Source: Mixophyes australis (taxonomy: Eukaryota > Chordata > Amphibia > Anura > Limnodynastidae). From it: 64,000 bases of DNA. A program made the translations under genes and the position numbers. The notes under the pieces are model-generated. The model was not told the DNA's origin and searched no databases. It saw only the letters and a program-made list of their open reading frames with translations. Location of the stretch: assembly GCA_036250195.1 (NCBI GenBank), contig JAVHZZ010000005.1:126981098-127045097 (forward strand), written 5' to 3'. Below, piece after piece: positions 1 to 11,605 of this stretch (positions within the stretch are counted from its first letter, which is position 1; each line of letters opens with the position of its first letter).

Positions 1-252
1 TTTTAACATCCATACTGATTAAACTGTCTGCATTGATTTATAACTCATACATCTGCCTGCTCGGACAAATTATTAAAATAATTTCTAGCCTAAAACCTAT
101 TTTTAAATATGAAACACTGCTACAATGTTAAATGTAATCCTGAACAACACATGCAAATGGAGTGAGCAAATCTTTGCTAACTACAATGAATGGAACTTCC
201 CAGACATTGCAGATTGGGGCATTCCAAATAAAATGCAGAGTACCGAAAAAAT
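1..252. other. AT-rich sequence, no gene seen
   Basis: I see no coding region, RNA gene or clear repeat boundary here. The short open frames have no recognisable motif. The segment simply precedes a hAT end fragment. Confidence 0.5.
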
Positions 253-400
253 TAGAGATGGTCATTGACCCCCGTGTTTTGGTTCTGGTTTTGGTTTTGG
301 CAAAACTGCCCTTGCGTGTTTTGGTTTTGGTTTTGTTTGGTTTTGTTTTGCTATTTTTGAAAAAAATACAATTATTTTGGTCTAAAATCACCTAATTTAG
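253..400 (+). repeat. hAT transposon end fragment (TTTTGG-rich)
   Basis: The segment begins TAGAGATGGTCATTGACCCC and continues through many TTTTGG repeats to AAAATCACCTAATTTAG. The same opening, TTTTGG tract and closing sequence recur at about 3211-3380, where they lead into a BED-finger hAT transposase. I therefore read this as a detached 5' end of the same transposon family. No transposase follows; a tandem array does, which may also belong to the family. Confidence 0.6.
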
Positions 401-589
401 TGCTCCACCAGTTTCTTGGATAAGTGAGGTAATTCTAAAGATAATAAATTATGAAAAAAACAGTTTAATCCCTGGTAGGCCGTCCTTAATTCTAACACTT
501 GCCTGCAAATTATACAGACAAACCTGGTTGTCTTTTCCCCTCCATCTTTGACTATTGGCAATGTAGCCATCCTCTTTGGGTGTATATTA

Positions 590-1201
590 CACCCTCCACT
601 TGTAGTTAAATAGAAAAAAATCAGCCTGCATTCACTGTACGTTAAATAGAAATGGACAAAGGCAGTTTGGTACCTGTCTGCATCAAACCCCCTCTCCACT
701 ACTAGTAAAATAGAAAACTATTCAGCCGTTATAGACTGTAGAATATAAATAGAAATGAACAAAGACAGTTTGGTTTCTGTCTGCATCAGACCCCCTCTTC
801 ACTAGTAGTCAAATAGAAAACTATTCAGCCGTTATAGATTGTAGAATATAAATATAAATGGACAAAGGCAGTTTGATGTCAGTCTGCAGCAGCCCCCCCC
901 CCTTCACTTTTACTTAAATAGAAAAGAAGACGGCCTGCATAGACTGTACAATATAAAACGAAATGGACAAATGTAGTTTGGTGGCTGTCCATAAACCCCC
1001 CCCCCCACACTCGTAGTTAAATACAAAAAAAGCAGCCTGCATAGACTGTAGAATAAAAAAAGAAATGGACAAAGGCAGTTTGGTATCTGTTTGCATCAGA
1101 CCCCCTCTCCACTAGGAGTAAAATAGAAAACTACTCAGTCGTTATAGACTGTAGAATATAAATAGTAATTGAGAAAGGCAATTTGGTATCTGTCTGCATC
1201 A
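590..1201 (+). repeat. Tandem array, about 103-bp unit, six copies
   Basis: Six copies start near 590, 686, 789, 892, 996 and 1099. Each carries a CCCCCTC-type run, a TAGTTAAATAGAAA block, a TAGACTGTAGAATATAAA block and an AAATGGACAAAGGCAGTTTGG block. The copies are clearly diverged (C-run length, several substitutions), so the array is not recent. It lies just downstream of a hAT end fragment and may be the internal minisatellite of that family. There are no unique spacers between identical repeats, so it is not a CRISPR-like array. Confidence 0.75.
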
Positions 1202-3204
1202 TCCTTATCAACATCATCATTAGCGCCCTCGTCGCCTACACAAATCTCCCCCTCATCCTCTTCTAATTCATCCTCATCCTTTTGCATCCCCTCATCCTCT
1301 TTCTTTTGCACATGTATTTTTTCACAGTCATAGGGGGGAATTCAGTTGGCCGCGCACTATTGGCATTATTACGGCAATAGTGCGTGTAAATACCGTTATT
1401 AAGGTAGATTTAGCACCGGCTTTTAGCTTGTAGCTCCCTGAGCTGCGAGCAGAAAGCTGGGTAATTATTACCATAATAAAGGTAGTACGTTTAACGCAGC
1501 GGTACTTCGGGGGGAATATAAACTTTATTTACAAAATAACAAGTAGTCAAAATAGTAAAAGTATTAGTAAAAGTTTTGGGAACTTAAAAAAAATAATAAT
1601 TGCATTAGATCTGGCCCAATAAATACATATAGCTACTTTGTAATTGAAATTGTGAAGTGCTTTTGCAATCTAGTACGAATGATGGATAATTTAGATTATT
1701 GAGTCTGATTTTTTTAGATTTCTATAAATGATTTATGAAACATTAAACTTAAATTACGGTAGTAGGAACTTTAGTCAAATGTAGTCATATTTTATTTATG
1801 CAAAAAAAAAACTCACGCTTTTAACATTATATGAAAAGGGCTTCATTTTTTCTACACAAGTCAAGCTGATGTTTGCTATCCTTGCACTGCACCTAAAATA
1901 TTTAAAATGTCTATTAAATGTAGAGATCATAATTTAAGAATTTATTCAATATTGCATCCTTACTTTTCTTTTTCCTCATGTTGTGTAGTACATTGCATTT
2001 GTCCAATTAGTAACTTCAAGGTATTATTATCATTAATATTCGTTATGTGACAAAATTGGGCCCGATGTAGAATTGGACATTTTGTTACTACATGTGCACA
2101 CAAAAAAATCCCAAAGGAGACTCATACCTACATTTACTATTTCTTACGCTTAGAGAAATGGACATGGGGAAGGAAGTGGAGTAACAACCTAGGGCAAGTA
2201 CAGTTTTTTTCTGTCAGGAGGCATATCTGTTGTGATTTCTTGATCCCTCGAGCAAGATATATGCTGAAGCTGACAGCATCGACCTTGCTATTGTGTAAAA
2301 AGAGAAATAACTAAATATATTAAAAATATATAAAGTGTGCCTCCCTCCAAAGTGTAACAAGCAAAATTGGTGGTGGTGGGGAGCAAACAGCGTGGGGTTC
2401 CTCTAAAAAAGATAATATCAGCACTAGGATATTACAGGCATGGCTGGTGACACTATAGAAGGGAAATCCGCAGCATGTGGTCCCCTTGCATAGTGGCAAA
2501 CAACCCAATCCCATTTAGATGATGGCTGAATTCCCTAAGGGGATCAGGCTGGAAACACTAGGGCTGTTCCAACATGGTGAGGTGGGTTCAGGGTAATAAT
2601 TGCAGTAAAAATAGATGAAAGTATTTTTGTCTAGTGAACTACAGGTCCCAGAAAGCACGTCTTGAGCACGCTGGCGCATGTAGTACTTCAAGTACTAGCA
2701 AAGCCATGGCTGCCAAATCATTCTGCTACTTGTAGAACTACAAAGTGCCAGCAAAGCAAAATAAACCTTAAACTTATCTGCCTTTTGAGCCTGCTGTCAT
2801 CTGATAACCAGTGACAAGATCTATTTCCTGTGTCTCCAAAAATGTTTCCTTATGGACTGGCTTTTAAGTGAAACCCCCTGCCACTGTGTGTTGTGTGGGG
2901 TGCAAAAAGTACTCAGTGCACCTCATTCTCAAGCCCTGGCTAGCTGATGGGCATGGGTGTAAATGAGCAGGGGGTCACTGCACATGCAGGTGTTTCTTTG
3001 TACGTAGTAGGACACAGGTGATGTCACTTTGTGGTGCAGTGCAATAAAAGTCTGAATAATTTGGGCGCCAAACCATCTCTATGACAAACTGAACTCTTTA
3101 TTTACACTCCTCTTCCTCCAGCACAATAATCATAATGTTTGCAGCAGTACATAAATATATATACAGCTCCTTATACTCTCCAGCACAGTTCTTAATGAGT
3201 GGTA
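1202..3204. other. Non-coding, AT-rich; low-complexity and MITE-like pieces
   Basis: 1202-1310 is CTCATCC-rich low-complexity sequence. 1331-1515 begins and ends with GGGGGGAAT-like blocks and contains short internal inverted repeats, as a worn MITE might. 1516-3204 is AT-rich. 2636-2772 contains self-complementary pieces around ACTACAGGTCCCAG and CTTGTAGAACTAC, resembling the fold-back repeats at 14660 and 42500. I see no gene. Confidence 0.4.
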
Positions 3205-4311
3205 TGAATTAGAGATGTTCACTGACCCCCGTGACGTGGTTTTGGTTTTGGATCTGGATTAGCTTCGTGTTTTGGTTTTGGTTTTGGCAAAACCACCCTT
3301 GTGTGTTTTGGTTTTGGTTTTGGATCTGTATTTTTTTAGAAAAATTGTTAAAATAAGCTAAAATCACCTAATTTGGCTCTTTTTTTTTATCCTATATTAT
3401 TATTAACCTCACTAACACTAATTTAAAGTCATTTGCAGTCAATGTTGACAAATCCTGACAACAGTTGTCTAGCCATTTGTAGCGTTTGTAAAGCCACACT
3501 CAGTAGAGGTAGGGACCTTAACCACCTAGGATCCTCATTCATGTTACGGCATTTGAAGCGAGTTCATGGAAAGCTGTTGGGAAAATCAGAAACTTATGTT
3601 AAAAAAATAACAACAAGCAGTCCAGCATCATCTACCTCCCTTCTCTCATCTAGATCATCTAGATCCCAGCACCTGCAATCTACACCCCCAACACCTTCAT
3701 CATCAATATCCTCACAAGTGATTGGAGTTAGTCCTGCATCAAAGTTGCTAAGGCTAGATGACTCCTCCACTAACCATGATTCCTCTGAAGAATTATTGAG
3801 CCTTAGTCCCGCTGCTGCTGCTGGGGGAGGATCTTCAACCCAGAAGAAGACTACTAGTAGTTTACAACAATTGACTGTTAAAGAATCCTTTGCTAGAGGA
3901 AGAAAGAAAGAAAGCTGTCACCCAGTCGCAAAGCGGATCACAGACTAGGCTAGTATTAGATTTGCGTCCAATATCCACTATTAATGCAGCTGGTGTTAGA
4001 CAATTATTTGAGGTCTTGTGTCCCTGTTATTAAATTTAATCACGACACCATTTTACTAGAAAAGCTATTCCTCACCTCTACCAGAAGGTTCGTAAAAATG
4101 TAATTATTGGGCTACAAAATGCCATTCTACCCACTGTACACTTAACCACAGATATGGGGACATACGGAACTGGGCAAACTAAAGATTATATGACTGTGAC
4201 AGCCCACTGGGTCAGTGATTCAGCAGCAGGAACAGCAGCAGCATGTACCCAAGTAAGTCACATATTTCTGAGGCAGGCTACTCTGTGTATCATCTGCTTC
4301 ACTAAGAGGCA

Positions 4312-4353
<42 letters not shown>

Positions 4354-4354
4354 C
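4312..4354 (+). repeat. (ATT)n microsatellite
   Basis: About 14 ATT units occur in a row. Open frames of poly-Ile and poly-Asn across it are artefacts of the repeat. It forms the head of the repeat inserted in the hAT transposon. Confidence 0.9.
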
Positions 4355-4805
4355 ATAGATTTGTAAGGTACCACAGTGCTCCATAGCGCTGTACAGTAGG
4401 GAAGACAAGGACATACATAAAACGAGACATACGTAAAAAAAGAACAGACAAGGCAGACAAAATGAATGGAGACATGAAAACAAAGGGTATGGAGGACCCT
4501 GCTCATTAGAGAGCTTACATACTAAAGGTAAGAGGGTACAGCTAAACCAAGAGGAGCGAGTGTGGCTCAGAGTGGAGATTGGGATAGTTGTGAGGGTGCA
4601 TTAGTGTGAATAGTGTTATCAAGGATAAGGTCATCTCTAAGAGATGGGTTTTCAAAGAGCATCTAAAGATTTGAAGCCTGTGGGAAAGTCTGATTGAGCG
4701 TGGTAGGGAATTCCATAAGTGGGGAGCAGCACGGGAGAAGTCTTGAAGGCGGTAGTGAGAGGTGGTTATCAGACACGGGACAAGGCGTAGGTCAGAGTTA
4801 ATACC
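4355..4805 (+). repeat. Interspersed repeat inserted in the hAT element
   Basis: The segment contains CAGCGCTGTACAG-like sequence near its head (4390-4396), like the tail of the SINE at 57656-58010, then about 400 bp with no open frame. It separates the TVTAHWV and ANATNIVRAL parts of the transposase, so it is an insertion or replacement. I cannot name the family from sequence alone; a LINE-tail or SINE-like origin is possible. Confidence 0.45.
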
Positions 4806-5275
4806 GCCGACAACCTGTTTGAAAAACTAAGGGATGTTATGGCGAAATGGCTTATCCTGCTTGGACTCTCCTGAGGATATGTGATTTCTGCTAACGCCAC
4901 CAATATTGTTAGAGCATTACAGCGGGGGGAATTCCATCACATTTCCTGTTTTGCTCACACAATCAACTTGGTGGTACAGAACTTTTTAAAAAAATACAAT
5001 CACGTGCAGGAGATGCTGTCTGTGTCCCGCAAAATGTTGGGTCATTTTCGGGATTGTGCAACAGCATGTAGGAGAATGAAGCAGCTGCAAGAAGACTAAA
5101 ATTTGAGGGGGGATGTACTTTAGTCCAGCGAAGTAGTCACCTGTGAAGAGACTGCAGACTCTGTTAGCTGGAGTCAAGTGATTCCCCTAATTATACTTTT
5201 TGAGAAGCAACTAGAGAAATTAAAGGAGGGAATTAAACTAAATAAATCTGCTAACTATATTGTAATTGTAGATTA

Positions 5276-6186
5276 AGTACTTAATTCGCTTTGCCAGGAT
5301 CAAAGAGCTATCAACATCTTGTAATAATGTCTCCTGCTTCAGTTTCTCTGGAAACTGGTTATAGGAAAAACTTAGCTTTCACAAGACACCCATGGTGATG
5401 CAGATGAGTCAGCACAACATTTTGACATTTGCTCTGCTCTAAGAAATTTGCCCAAATATCGTGACAGCTCTGCCATAAAATGAACTGCAAATTCCATGAG
5501 GAAGGCCATTATCAGCAATTACATCAAAGTACACAGACTTCTGTGATGGTGGATTCCACCGGGGGTGAATTAGTATTGTTTGAGTAAGATGCACACAATG
5601 ATGAGGGTTAATATGATGACAATGTAGATTGCAGGTGCTGAAATCTAGCTAAGAAAAGGGAGCTACCTGATGCTGGTATGCCTGGTAATATTTTGGGTAG
5701 AATGGCATCTTGGCAATTTTATGTTTTTCTACAGTAAACTTTGACCTTTTTTTGAGAGGTTGTTATTTCTTTAAAAAAAAGGTACAAGCTTTTTATTTAC
5801 ATTTTTGTTTCCCTGACTTAAAACCACTATGCACTTGAACATAGGCTTTAGCACATGAGGTAGAGGGATTAGTATCATCATGACTGAGACTGGAGAGTGA
5901 CAACAACAATGTCACCCCTCCTGTTGCTGTATGAGCTATGGCACAATAGAATGTAACTGAAGACTTTTAAGAACACTGACAGCCCTATTATTACAATTTC
6001 TGTTTTAGCACTGAACCCTGCCACCTCTCCTGTTTCTGAGTGAGCTATGGAACAATAAAATGTAACTGCAGATGTAGACCAAGACAGCCAGCCCTATAAT
6101 TTCTATTTCAGCAATGACTCTTAGCAATGGAGCACTCCTCTTTGTGTGTTAACTATATAACAAATGCAAATTCATAAGACAAGCCT
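5276..6186. other. Non-coding remainder of hAT region
   Basis: Short pieces look like degraded transposase C-terminus and 3' untranslated sequence. Two related blocks near 5920-5960 and 6020-6065 (GAGCTATGG, CAATAAAATGTAACTG-like) suggest a degenerate duplication of about 100 bp. No intact gene is visible. Confidence 0.35.
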
Positions 6187-6547
6187 GTGTAAGGAATTGC
6201 TTTGACATTTGCACCTCCGACCACTAGAGGTCTCTGCATTTTGCAAACTTGCCCTTAGATTTGCCCTTATCCAAGATGGCCAGTTTGGCATCACAGAGAA
6301 ACCATCTTGGATCCTATTTCCTGTTTTGGCCTATAAATGGCACTTCCTGGTTCAGAAATGTACTTGAGTATTCTGCTTCCTCAGCTCCTGCTACTTGCTA
6401 CTCATCCTTGAATCTGTGACTTCCTCCTTTGTACCGACCCAGAAAATGTCTGACAACCCTCCTGTGTACCGACCCAGCAAACGTCTGACTACTTGCTGGA
6501 TATCTACTCGGCTATTGGGCTTCAGATAATACCACCAGTGTCGTTAC
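6187..6547 (+). repeat. 5' LTR of sushi-like Gypsy retrotransposon
   Basis: The segment runs from TGTGTAAGGAATTG to GTGTCGTTACA, so it has TG..CA ends. It contains a TATA-like CTATAAATGG at about 6333 and is followed 20 nt later by an ATG opening a Gag-like frame. No partner LTR remains in the window, so the boundaries rest on the TG..CA ends and position. Confidence 0.5.
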
Positions 6548-6566
6548 AGGATACTCAAGCCTAGAA

Positions 6567-8218
6567 ATGGATCCCACTGAAGATATACCTATTAAGTGGC
6601 GCATGGCAAGTTTAACCACCGTCCTAGTTGAATGCCAGGCGGAGCTGAAATTTCTGAAGGATAGTTTTTTGGCTCTCCAATCACAGGTTACGTAAGAAAG
6701 TTATCTCACAAAAGGCTTGTGACACACATAGTGGTTTCCAGGAACTTCTTTATAGATTGTCTCAATATGAGGAACATATCTCAGAGTTGCAGAAAGGATC
6801 ACCACAAGTGCCTGTAGCATCGCCATGCCCTGCTGCTCTTCCTTTCCCACCATCTCGGTTTGGAGGGGACCCTCAAAAGTATTGTAGATTTATCAATCAA
6901 TGCCAGTTGCATTTCCAACTGTAAGAGTCCCATTTCCATTCTGATAAGTCAAAGGTCCAGTGTATGCTTTTGCTACTTAAGGACACCGCCCTTGCATGGT
7001 CTTCTCCCTATATACCGAATCTTCTAGTCCAATATTAGAGAAATTTGATGACTTCCTTAAAGTAATGAAACAAACCTTTCATGAGCCAAACCGGAAAGAC
7101 ACTGCTGAAAAAACATTATTGAAATTACTTCAGGGGAGACGCTCAGTTGTGGAATATACTGCAGATTTTCGAAAATGGGTCCTTGACACTACTTGGAAAT
7201 CTGGGGCGCAGGTGTCTGTCTACCGTAAGGGACTTTCTGAGACCATTAAAGATGAATTAGCCCGAGCAGAGGCACCCACTGAACTTGAACCTTTCATTAA
7301 CCATTGCATTCGAATTGATGCTCGACTGATTGAGAGAAGACAAGAAAGGAAGGCCTTAACCCTAGTTATCGTTAACCCACAACTTCAAACTATTATGGGA
7401 ATTCTGAGGTAAAATCCACTAAGGAATTTGAGTCTGAAGCCATGCAAGTAGACACACCTCACAAGCGTAGTTCCAATGAGAGAAAGGAGCAACGATGTCA
7501 AGAGAACTTGTGTCTTTATTGTGGCAAACCAGGACATTATGTCTCAAAGTGTCCTAGAAGACCTCAGAAGACCGTGGCTAGCTTAGCAGATGCAGAACTT
7601 TCAGATCAGGAGTCTGTGATTTCCGACATTCCTTAGTATGTGAATGCAATTATTCCTTGTCTCTCCTCCTTAGCATCAACTGAGAAGAATAAGGGAAATA
7701 ATAACTCACATTTCTCAATTCCAATTCGATTCCAGATCGGTGCACACTGCATTTTATGAACATTATGCTTGCTAAGAGAAATAAGATTGAATTTAGAGAG
7801 AAGCAGATACCAGTGTTAATGGAAACTGTGGATGGTTCTCCTTTGAACTCTGGTCCAGCTACTCATGAAACTGAACCCCTGGACCTCGTAATTGAGCCAA
7901 GCCATCATGAGACTCTGACTTTCTTACTGATCTCTTCTCCCCAGTTTCCTATTATTCTGGGAATTCCTTGGTTGGCTGCAAATAATCCATCCATTAACTT
8001 GGAATCAAAGACTTTTTCACAAGAAACATATGCTCCAGAGACTAAACCTGAATCCTCTGTTGAAGATGTGAGCAAGTTATATAATTCCCCTCCTCACATT
8101 TTGGACCGGCTAGCTCCACAATATAAAGACTTCTCTGATGTCTGCAGTAAGAAGAATGCTGACAAATTACCACCTCACAGACCCTATGATTGTCCAGTGG
8201 ATTTGTTACCTGGGGCAG
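6567..8218 (+). pseudogene. Sushi-like Ty3/Gypsy gag-pro-RT, truncated
   Basis: The ATG at 6567 opens a 42-codon frame. After stops and frameshifts, a Gag core at 6996-7412 (LLKLLQGRRSVVEYTADFRK) resembles the sushi-class and PEG10/RTL-type Gag. A CCHC knuckle (CLYCGKPGHYVSKC) lies at about 7508-7550. A protease-like region (7690-8010) ends with FPIILGIPWLAANNP. The RT N-terminus follows (YKDFSDVCSKKNADKLPPHR), then an ERV LTR cuts the frame at 8218. These proteins would form particles and copy the element's RNA. Several frameshifts show it is dead. The downstream half is not seen in this window. Confidence 0.75.
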
Positions 8219-8455
8219 TGTCGAAGTCAGTAAATTGGATAAAGTCATTTCAATTAATATCTAGCAAACTTGATTGTCTTTGTCTGAAAATTATGCGTAG
8301 AGCACGCTACGGTGTGGAGAAGCGTATGCAGCCGCAACACATGGCAACAACAGGTTTTACACATTTACACGCATACACACGAACATACACATTTATAAAT
8401 AGTACACATTAGTTATTTATGTCGAGCTGTAGCAATATTTACGGTTAATACTATA

Positions 8456-8496
<41 letters not shown>

Positions 8497-9077
8497 AGTG
8501 AAATTAAAGGTACAGGTTACAGGAAACATATCATGTTTAGTATCATTTTAATCCCCTATTTATCCTCAGTTGTCCTGTTCATTCGCCAAAGAAATCGCAC
8601 ATTGCATACTCTAGTTAGTGATGATAGGAAATAAATGTTTAAAAATATACTGTCTGTGTGATGTAAATAGACTATTTTAAACTGGATTCTTGGCGGGAAA
8701 ATCAGAGTGCATCCCCTGGAGAGCTGGCCCCCACCTTTTGGATATTTTCATTTGAACTGGCCTATGACTTGCATTACACTGGACCCTCCTGAAGCCTGGA
8801 CCTATAGAAGCAAGCCACATAATCTGCATTGTTTTACTGTATTCACTGACTGTATATAAGCAGGGGCTCTGGACCTAGTGGACAGTCTACTTGACCAAAG
8901 CCTTCAGACCTGAATGACTGTACACTGGATCCAGAGCGCCTGCAATAAGTAAAGGCTATTCTTATTTTATTCTGATTTGTTATTCTGCTACCTTTGGCTA
9001 TTAAATCACATTGTGTTTTGGAACCACATATCGGCAATTGACAATCGTTATTGGATAGCAATTAGACATGCATAACA
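8219..9077 (+). repeat. 5' LTR of provirus A/B
   Basis: The LTR runs from TGTCGAAGTCAG to GCATAACA (859 bp). Matching LTRs are at 33332-34179 and, on the minus strand, 60233-61072. It contains a (TA)n tract at about 8458-8493 and a TATATAAG box near 8853, suggesting U3 before about 8880 and R/U5 after. A primer binding site follows three bases after the CA end. Confidence 0.85.
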
Positions 9078-9080
9078 ATT

Positions 9081-9098
9081 TGGGGGCTCACAGTGGAC
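9081..9098 (+). promoter_or_regulatory. Primer binding site, tRNA-Pro-like
   Basis: TGGGGGCTCA begins here, three bases after the LTR end. The first nine bases match the 3' end of tRNA-Pro, the primer of murine-type gammaretroviruses; the remaining bases do not match well. The tRNA-Pro call therefore rests on a short match. Confidence 0.6.
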
Positions 9099-9170
9099 GT
9101 TGCGCTACCGGACAATACGCAAGGACTACGGATTTTGGTTCCTCAACAAAGGGTGGAGATGCGTCATATA

Positions 9171-9178
9171 CAGGTAAG
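9171..9178 (+). promoter_or_regulatory. Candidate splice donor in ERV leader
   Basis: CAG|GTAAGA is a strong consensus donor about 90 nt after the primer site. Provirus C has GG|GTAAGA at the same place (34276-34283) and provirus E has GAG|GTAAGA near 42919. It is the likely donor for a spliced env message. Confidence 0.6.
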
Positions 9179-9957
9179 AACGCAATGTGTTCAAAACCTG
9201 TTTATCATTCTGTGTTGTGAAACCGAATGTCCATTTTTGCATTATCTAAGGAGCGCTAACTTGAATCTAGGGACAAGAAAGAAAACGGTTTCATTTTATT
9301 GTCGTTTTGCGTTTTAAATGTATTGTATTGCATAGCGTATGTGTACTTCCTGCATTGCATATGTGTATTTCCGGTGTTGTTTCCACGTGTTCAAACAATC
9401 GTTTTGATAGTCTATTATATATGTATAGCATAATCACTTGTTAAAGCCTCTGAAAAGTTATTACTATTGTTTGGGAAGTTTTATTTTTTGCGCAGAAAAG
9501 GTGTATATTGTGTGATTTTGTGATTTAGATACACCAAGTTTTCGCAAGCGCGCCAAATAGTAATCGCAGCGCTTACTGATAATTAGTATCTTTAAGCTGT
9601 GCAATCGGAGTGCACGGTAAGGCCGTGATTGTGACTTGGGAGAGCAGCTGGAGAAATTACACTGGTAAGGTAGGTAAATCTGATACCAGTTCAGTAATAA
9701 GCTCAACAGATTTGTTGAAGAGGCAGGGTATCGAGGAGCTGATATTTCTGTGGTCCACATTGATATTTCTGTGATTAGGGGTTCCTCGTTTAAGTACAAG
9801 AAGAAGTGAGTGGACGAAGCTTGAGCAATTCATCCACGTCCGTTAAAGATCTATAGCGGTAGTGTGCGTGTGGCAGAGTGTTGAAAGATTTTGTTGGAGA
9901 GATAGGGTATTGAGGAGCTGATTTCCCTGTGGTCCGCTTAGAGATTTCTGGTTAAAC

Positions 9958-11605
9958 ATGGGGGCTAAGCATACGCTAGAGATGGACGATGTTATGCCTA
10001 AAGAAGGGCCGATTGGTTCAGCGAGGTTTCTTATGTTTAAGAAATATGGTTCATACGCAACGGCGTATTGCGACAAATGGGTCATGATGACCAAAGATTG
10101 TGTGAAGCCTTTCCCAAAGATCGGTAGTTTCAATTCAGAGGTATTAAACAATGTTAGAGATAAAGTATGGTTGATTAAATCAACAAAAGAAAGAATTGAA
10201 CATGATGATTGTTTGAAATTGTGGCAAATGGAAGGGTACACGTGGCAAAGCAGTGCGTGCACAACGGTAGTAGGTGTGGTGGAAAGCGTGCGCACAGAGG
10301 AAGTAGCCGTTAAGAAGCGTGGAGAATTGAGCGCAAGTGCGCCCCTGCTGCCCTATGTGGTAGGGGGCGTAAGTACAGCCGTTACTAAAAAGTATAAAAA
10401 AAATAATTAAAAAGTTATATGCTGTATTGAGTCAACTTAAACCAAGAGTTTCTGAAGAAGAGGATGAACTCACTGTGATTTCAGCCATTGGCAATGCTAT
10501 TAACATGTTAGAAGTACAACGCAAGTTTGGAAAGGGAGCGGTTTCACCAGCAGGGGCAACGGCTGAGATAGGTGAGAGTAGTGGGGTAACCATTAGGAGG
10601 GAGAACATCCATGGTACTGAAACAGCAATTCCTGTGATTAATCCTGAATGTAGTGAACCTGTTGGTGCTTATCCTGTCCGCACAATAGCAGTTTCTAATG
10701 GGAAAGTGGACAAGGATGGTATAGTTCCTGTAAAAAATGTTTCAATGCATTGTCCTTGGACTAGATCGGAACTACGTTCAATTATGACTGATTTTCCAGA
10801 TCCTAGAAAAGAGTTGGCCAAATGTCATAAGTTTGTCAAAGACTTAGGAAATGCGCACAAACCAACCAAGAGGGATTGGCGAGTGGTGTTGAGAGATTGT
10901 CTTCCTCCCAAAACTGACATACAAAAATGTATTAAAGATTGTTTGTTGGAGGAAGACAAAACCTTAACAGGTGAGGATAATCAAGAGAATATTGAGAAAA
11001 TTGTCTCACAGTTGGCCATCTATTTTCTAGTAGTAGTGAATTGGAGCAAGATTTTCACTATTAAGCAAAAGGAGAGTGAAACGGCAGCTGATTATTTCTC
11101 TAGAGCTCTGTCAGTGTTGACACAGTTTACTGGGATATCAGATATAAGAGAGGATCCACATCATAGGGAAGTGGCTGTAACAGTACTAATGGATGGACTC
11201 AGAGAAAATCTGAAGACAAGGGTACAAACCTCAACACCTAGTTGGAGAGGCATCACGGTAGATACTCTAAGGGAGACTGCTGTGGAGCATGATAAGAACA
11301 TTTATAGAAAGAAAGAAGAGAATAGTGATAGGTTGATGATGGTAAGTATACAAGCTTTAGAGGGACTGCACACACAACCACCAGCTTACAACTCACATAA
11401 AAGAAGACATATGGTAGTAAAGTGTTACAACTGCCATGAAGGAGGGCATATAATGAAAAATTGAAGAAGAGAAAGAGACAGAACCCATACAGGGGGGTCA
11501 CATAGATACCCACAAAGCAGAAACACACATAGGTTAGAGAACTCACAACTACCCGCGCATGTTATAGCAGCAAATGCTGCACGGAAAAGCGATAGTCGGC
11601 GCTAG
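9958..11605 (+). pseudogene. gag: ERV A gag
   Basis: ATG at 9958 opens with MGAK, an N-myristoylation-type start. Matrix covers 9958-10300. The PPPPY late motif seen in provirus C reads LLPYV here, so it is degraded. A frameshift in an A-rich stretch (about 10395-10425) separates matrix from capsid. The capsid (10427-11330) contains an MHR-like stretch (IKQKESETAADYFSR). The CCHC knuckle starts CYNCHEGGH, but the position of its last Cys is TGA at 11462. The normal gag terminator would be TAG at 11603, in the same frame as the capsid. Gag would form the particle shell at the membrane; this copy cannot give the full polyprotein. Confidence 0.8.

Larger units (their letters stand above)
3433..5275 (+). 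pseudogene. hAT transposase (ZBED-like), broken
   Basis: The first fragment (3433-3948) has a BED-type zinc finger: C-x2-C at CSVC, then an H-x4-H pair in the LRHLKRVHG segment. A Ser/Pro-rich linker follows. About 4090-4250 gives a TTDMGT stretch followed by DYMTVTAHWV, resembling the first catalytic Asp block of hAT transposases. 4881-5096 gives an ANATNIVRAL block and HHISCFAHTINLVVQ, typical of the hAT core. The frame is broken repeatedly and the middle is lost beside a repeat insertion at 4312-4805. Such transposases act in the nucleus, binding terminal repeats and moving the element by cut-and-paste. Assignment to the hAT/ZBED group is fairly secure; the subfamily is not determined. Confidence 0.7.
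3205..6180 (+). mobile_element. Decayed BED-finger hAT DNA transposon
   Basis: The element opens with TAGAGATGTTCACTGACCCC and a TTTTGG-rich subterminal tract, then encodes BED zinc finger and hAT transposase fragments (see the pseudogene entry). An unrelated repeat with an (ATT)n head has inserted at about 4312-4805. I could not locate the right terminal inverted repeat, so the end coordinate is approximate. Many stops and indels show that it is long inactive. Confidence 0.6.

Noticed and set aside
590..1201. CRISPR-like array
   Set aside because: The copies are contiguous and diverged, with no constant-repeat plus unique-spacer pattern, and the genome is eukaryotic.
4220..4506. Open frames of poly-Asn and poly-Ile
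   Set aside because: They are created by the (ATT)n microsatellite.
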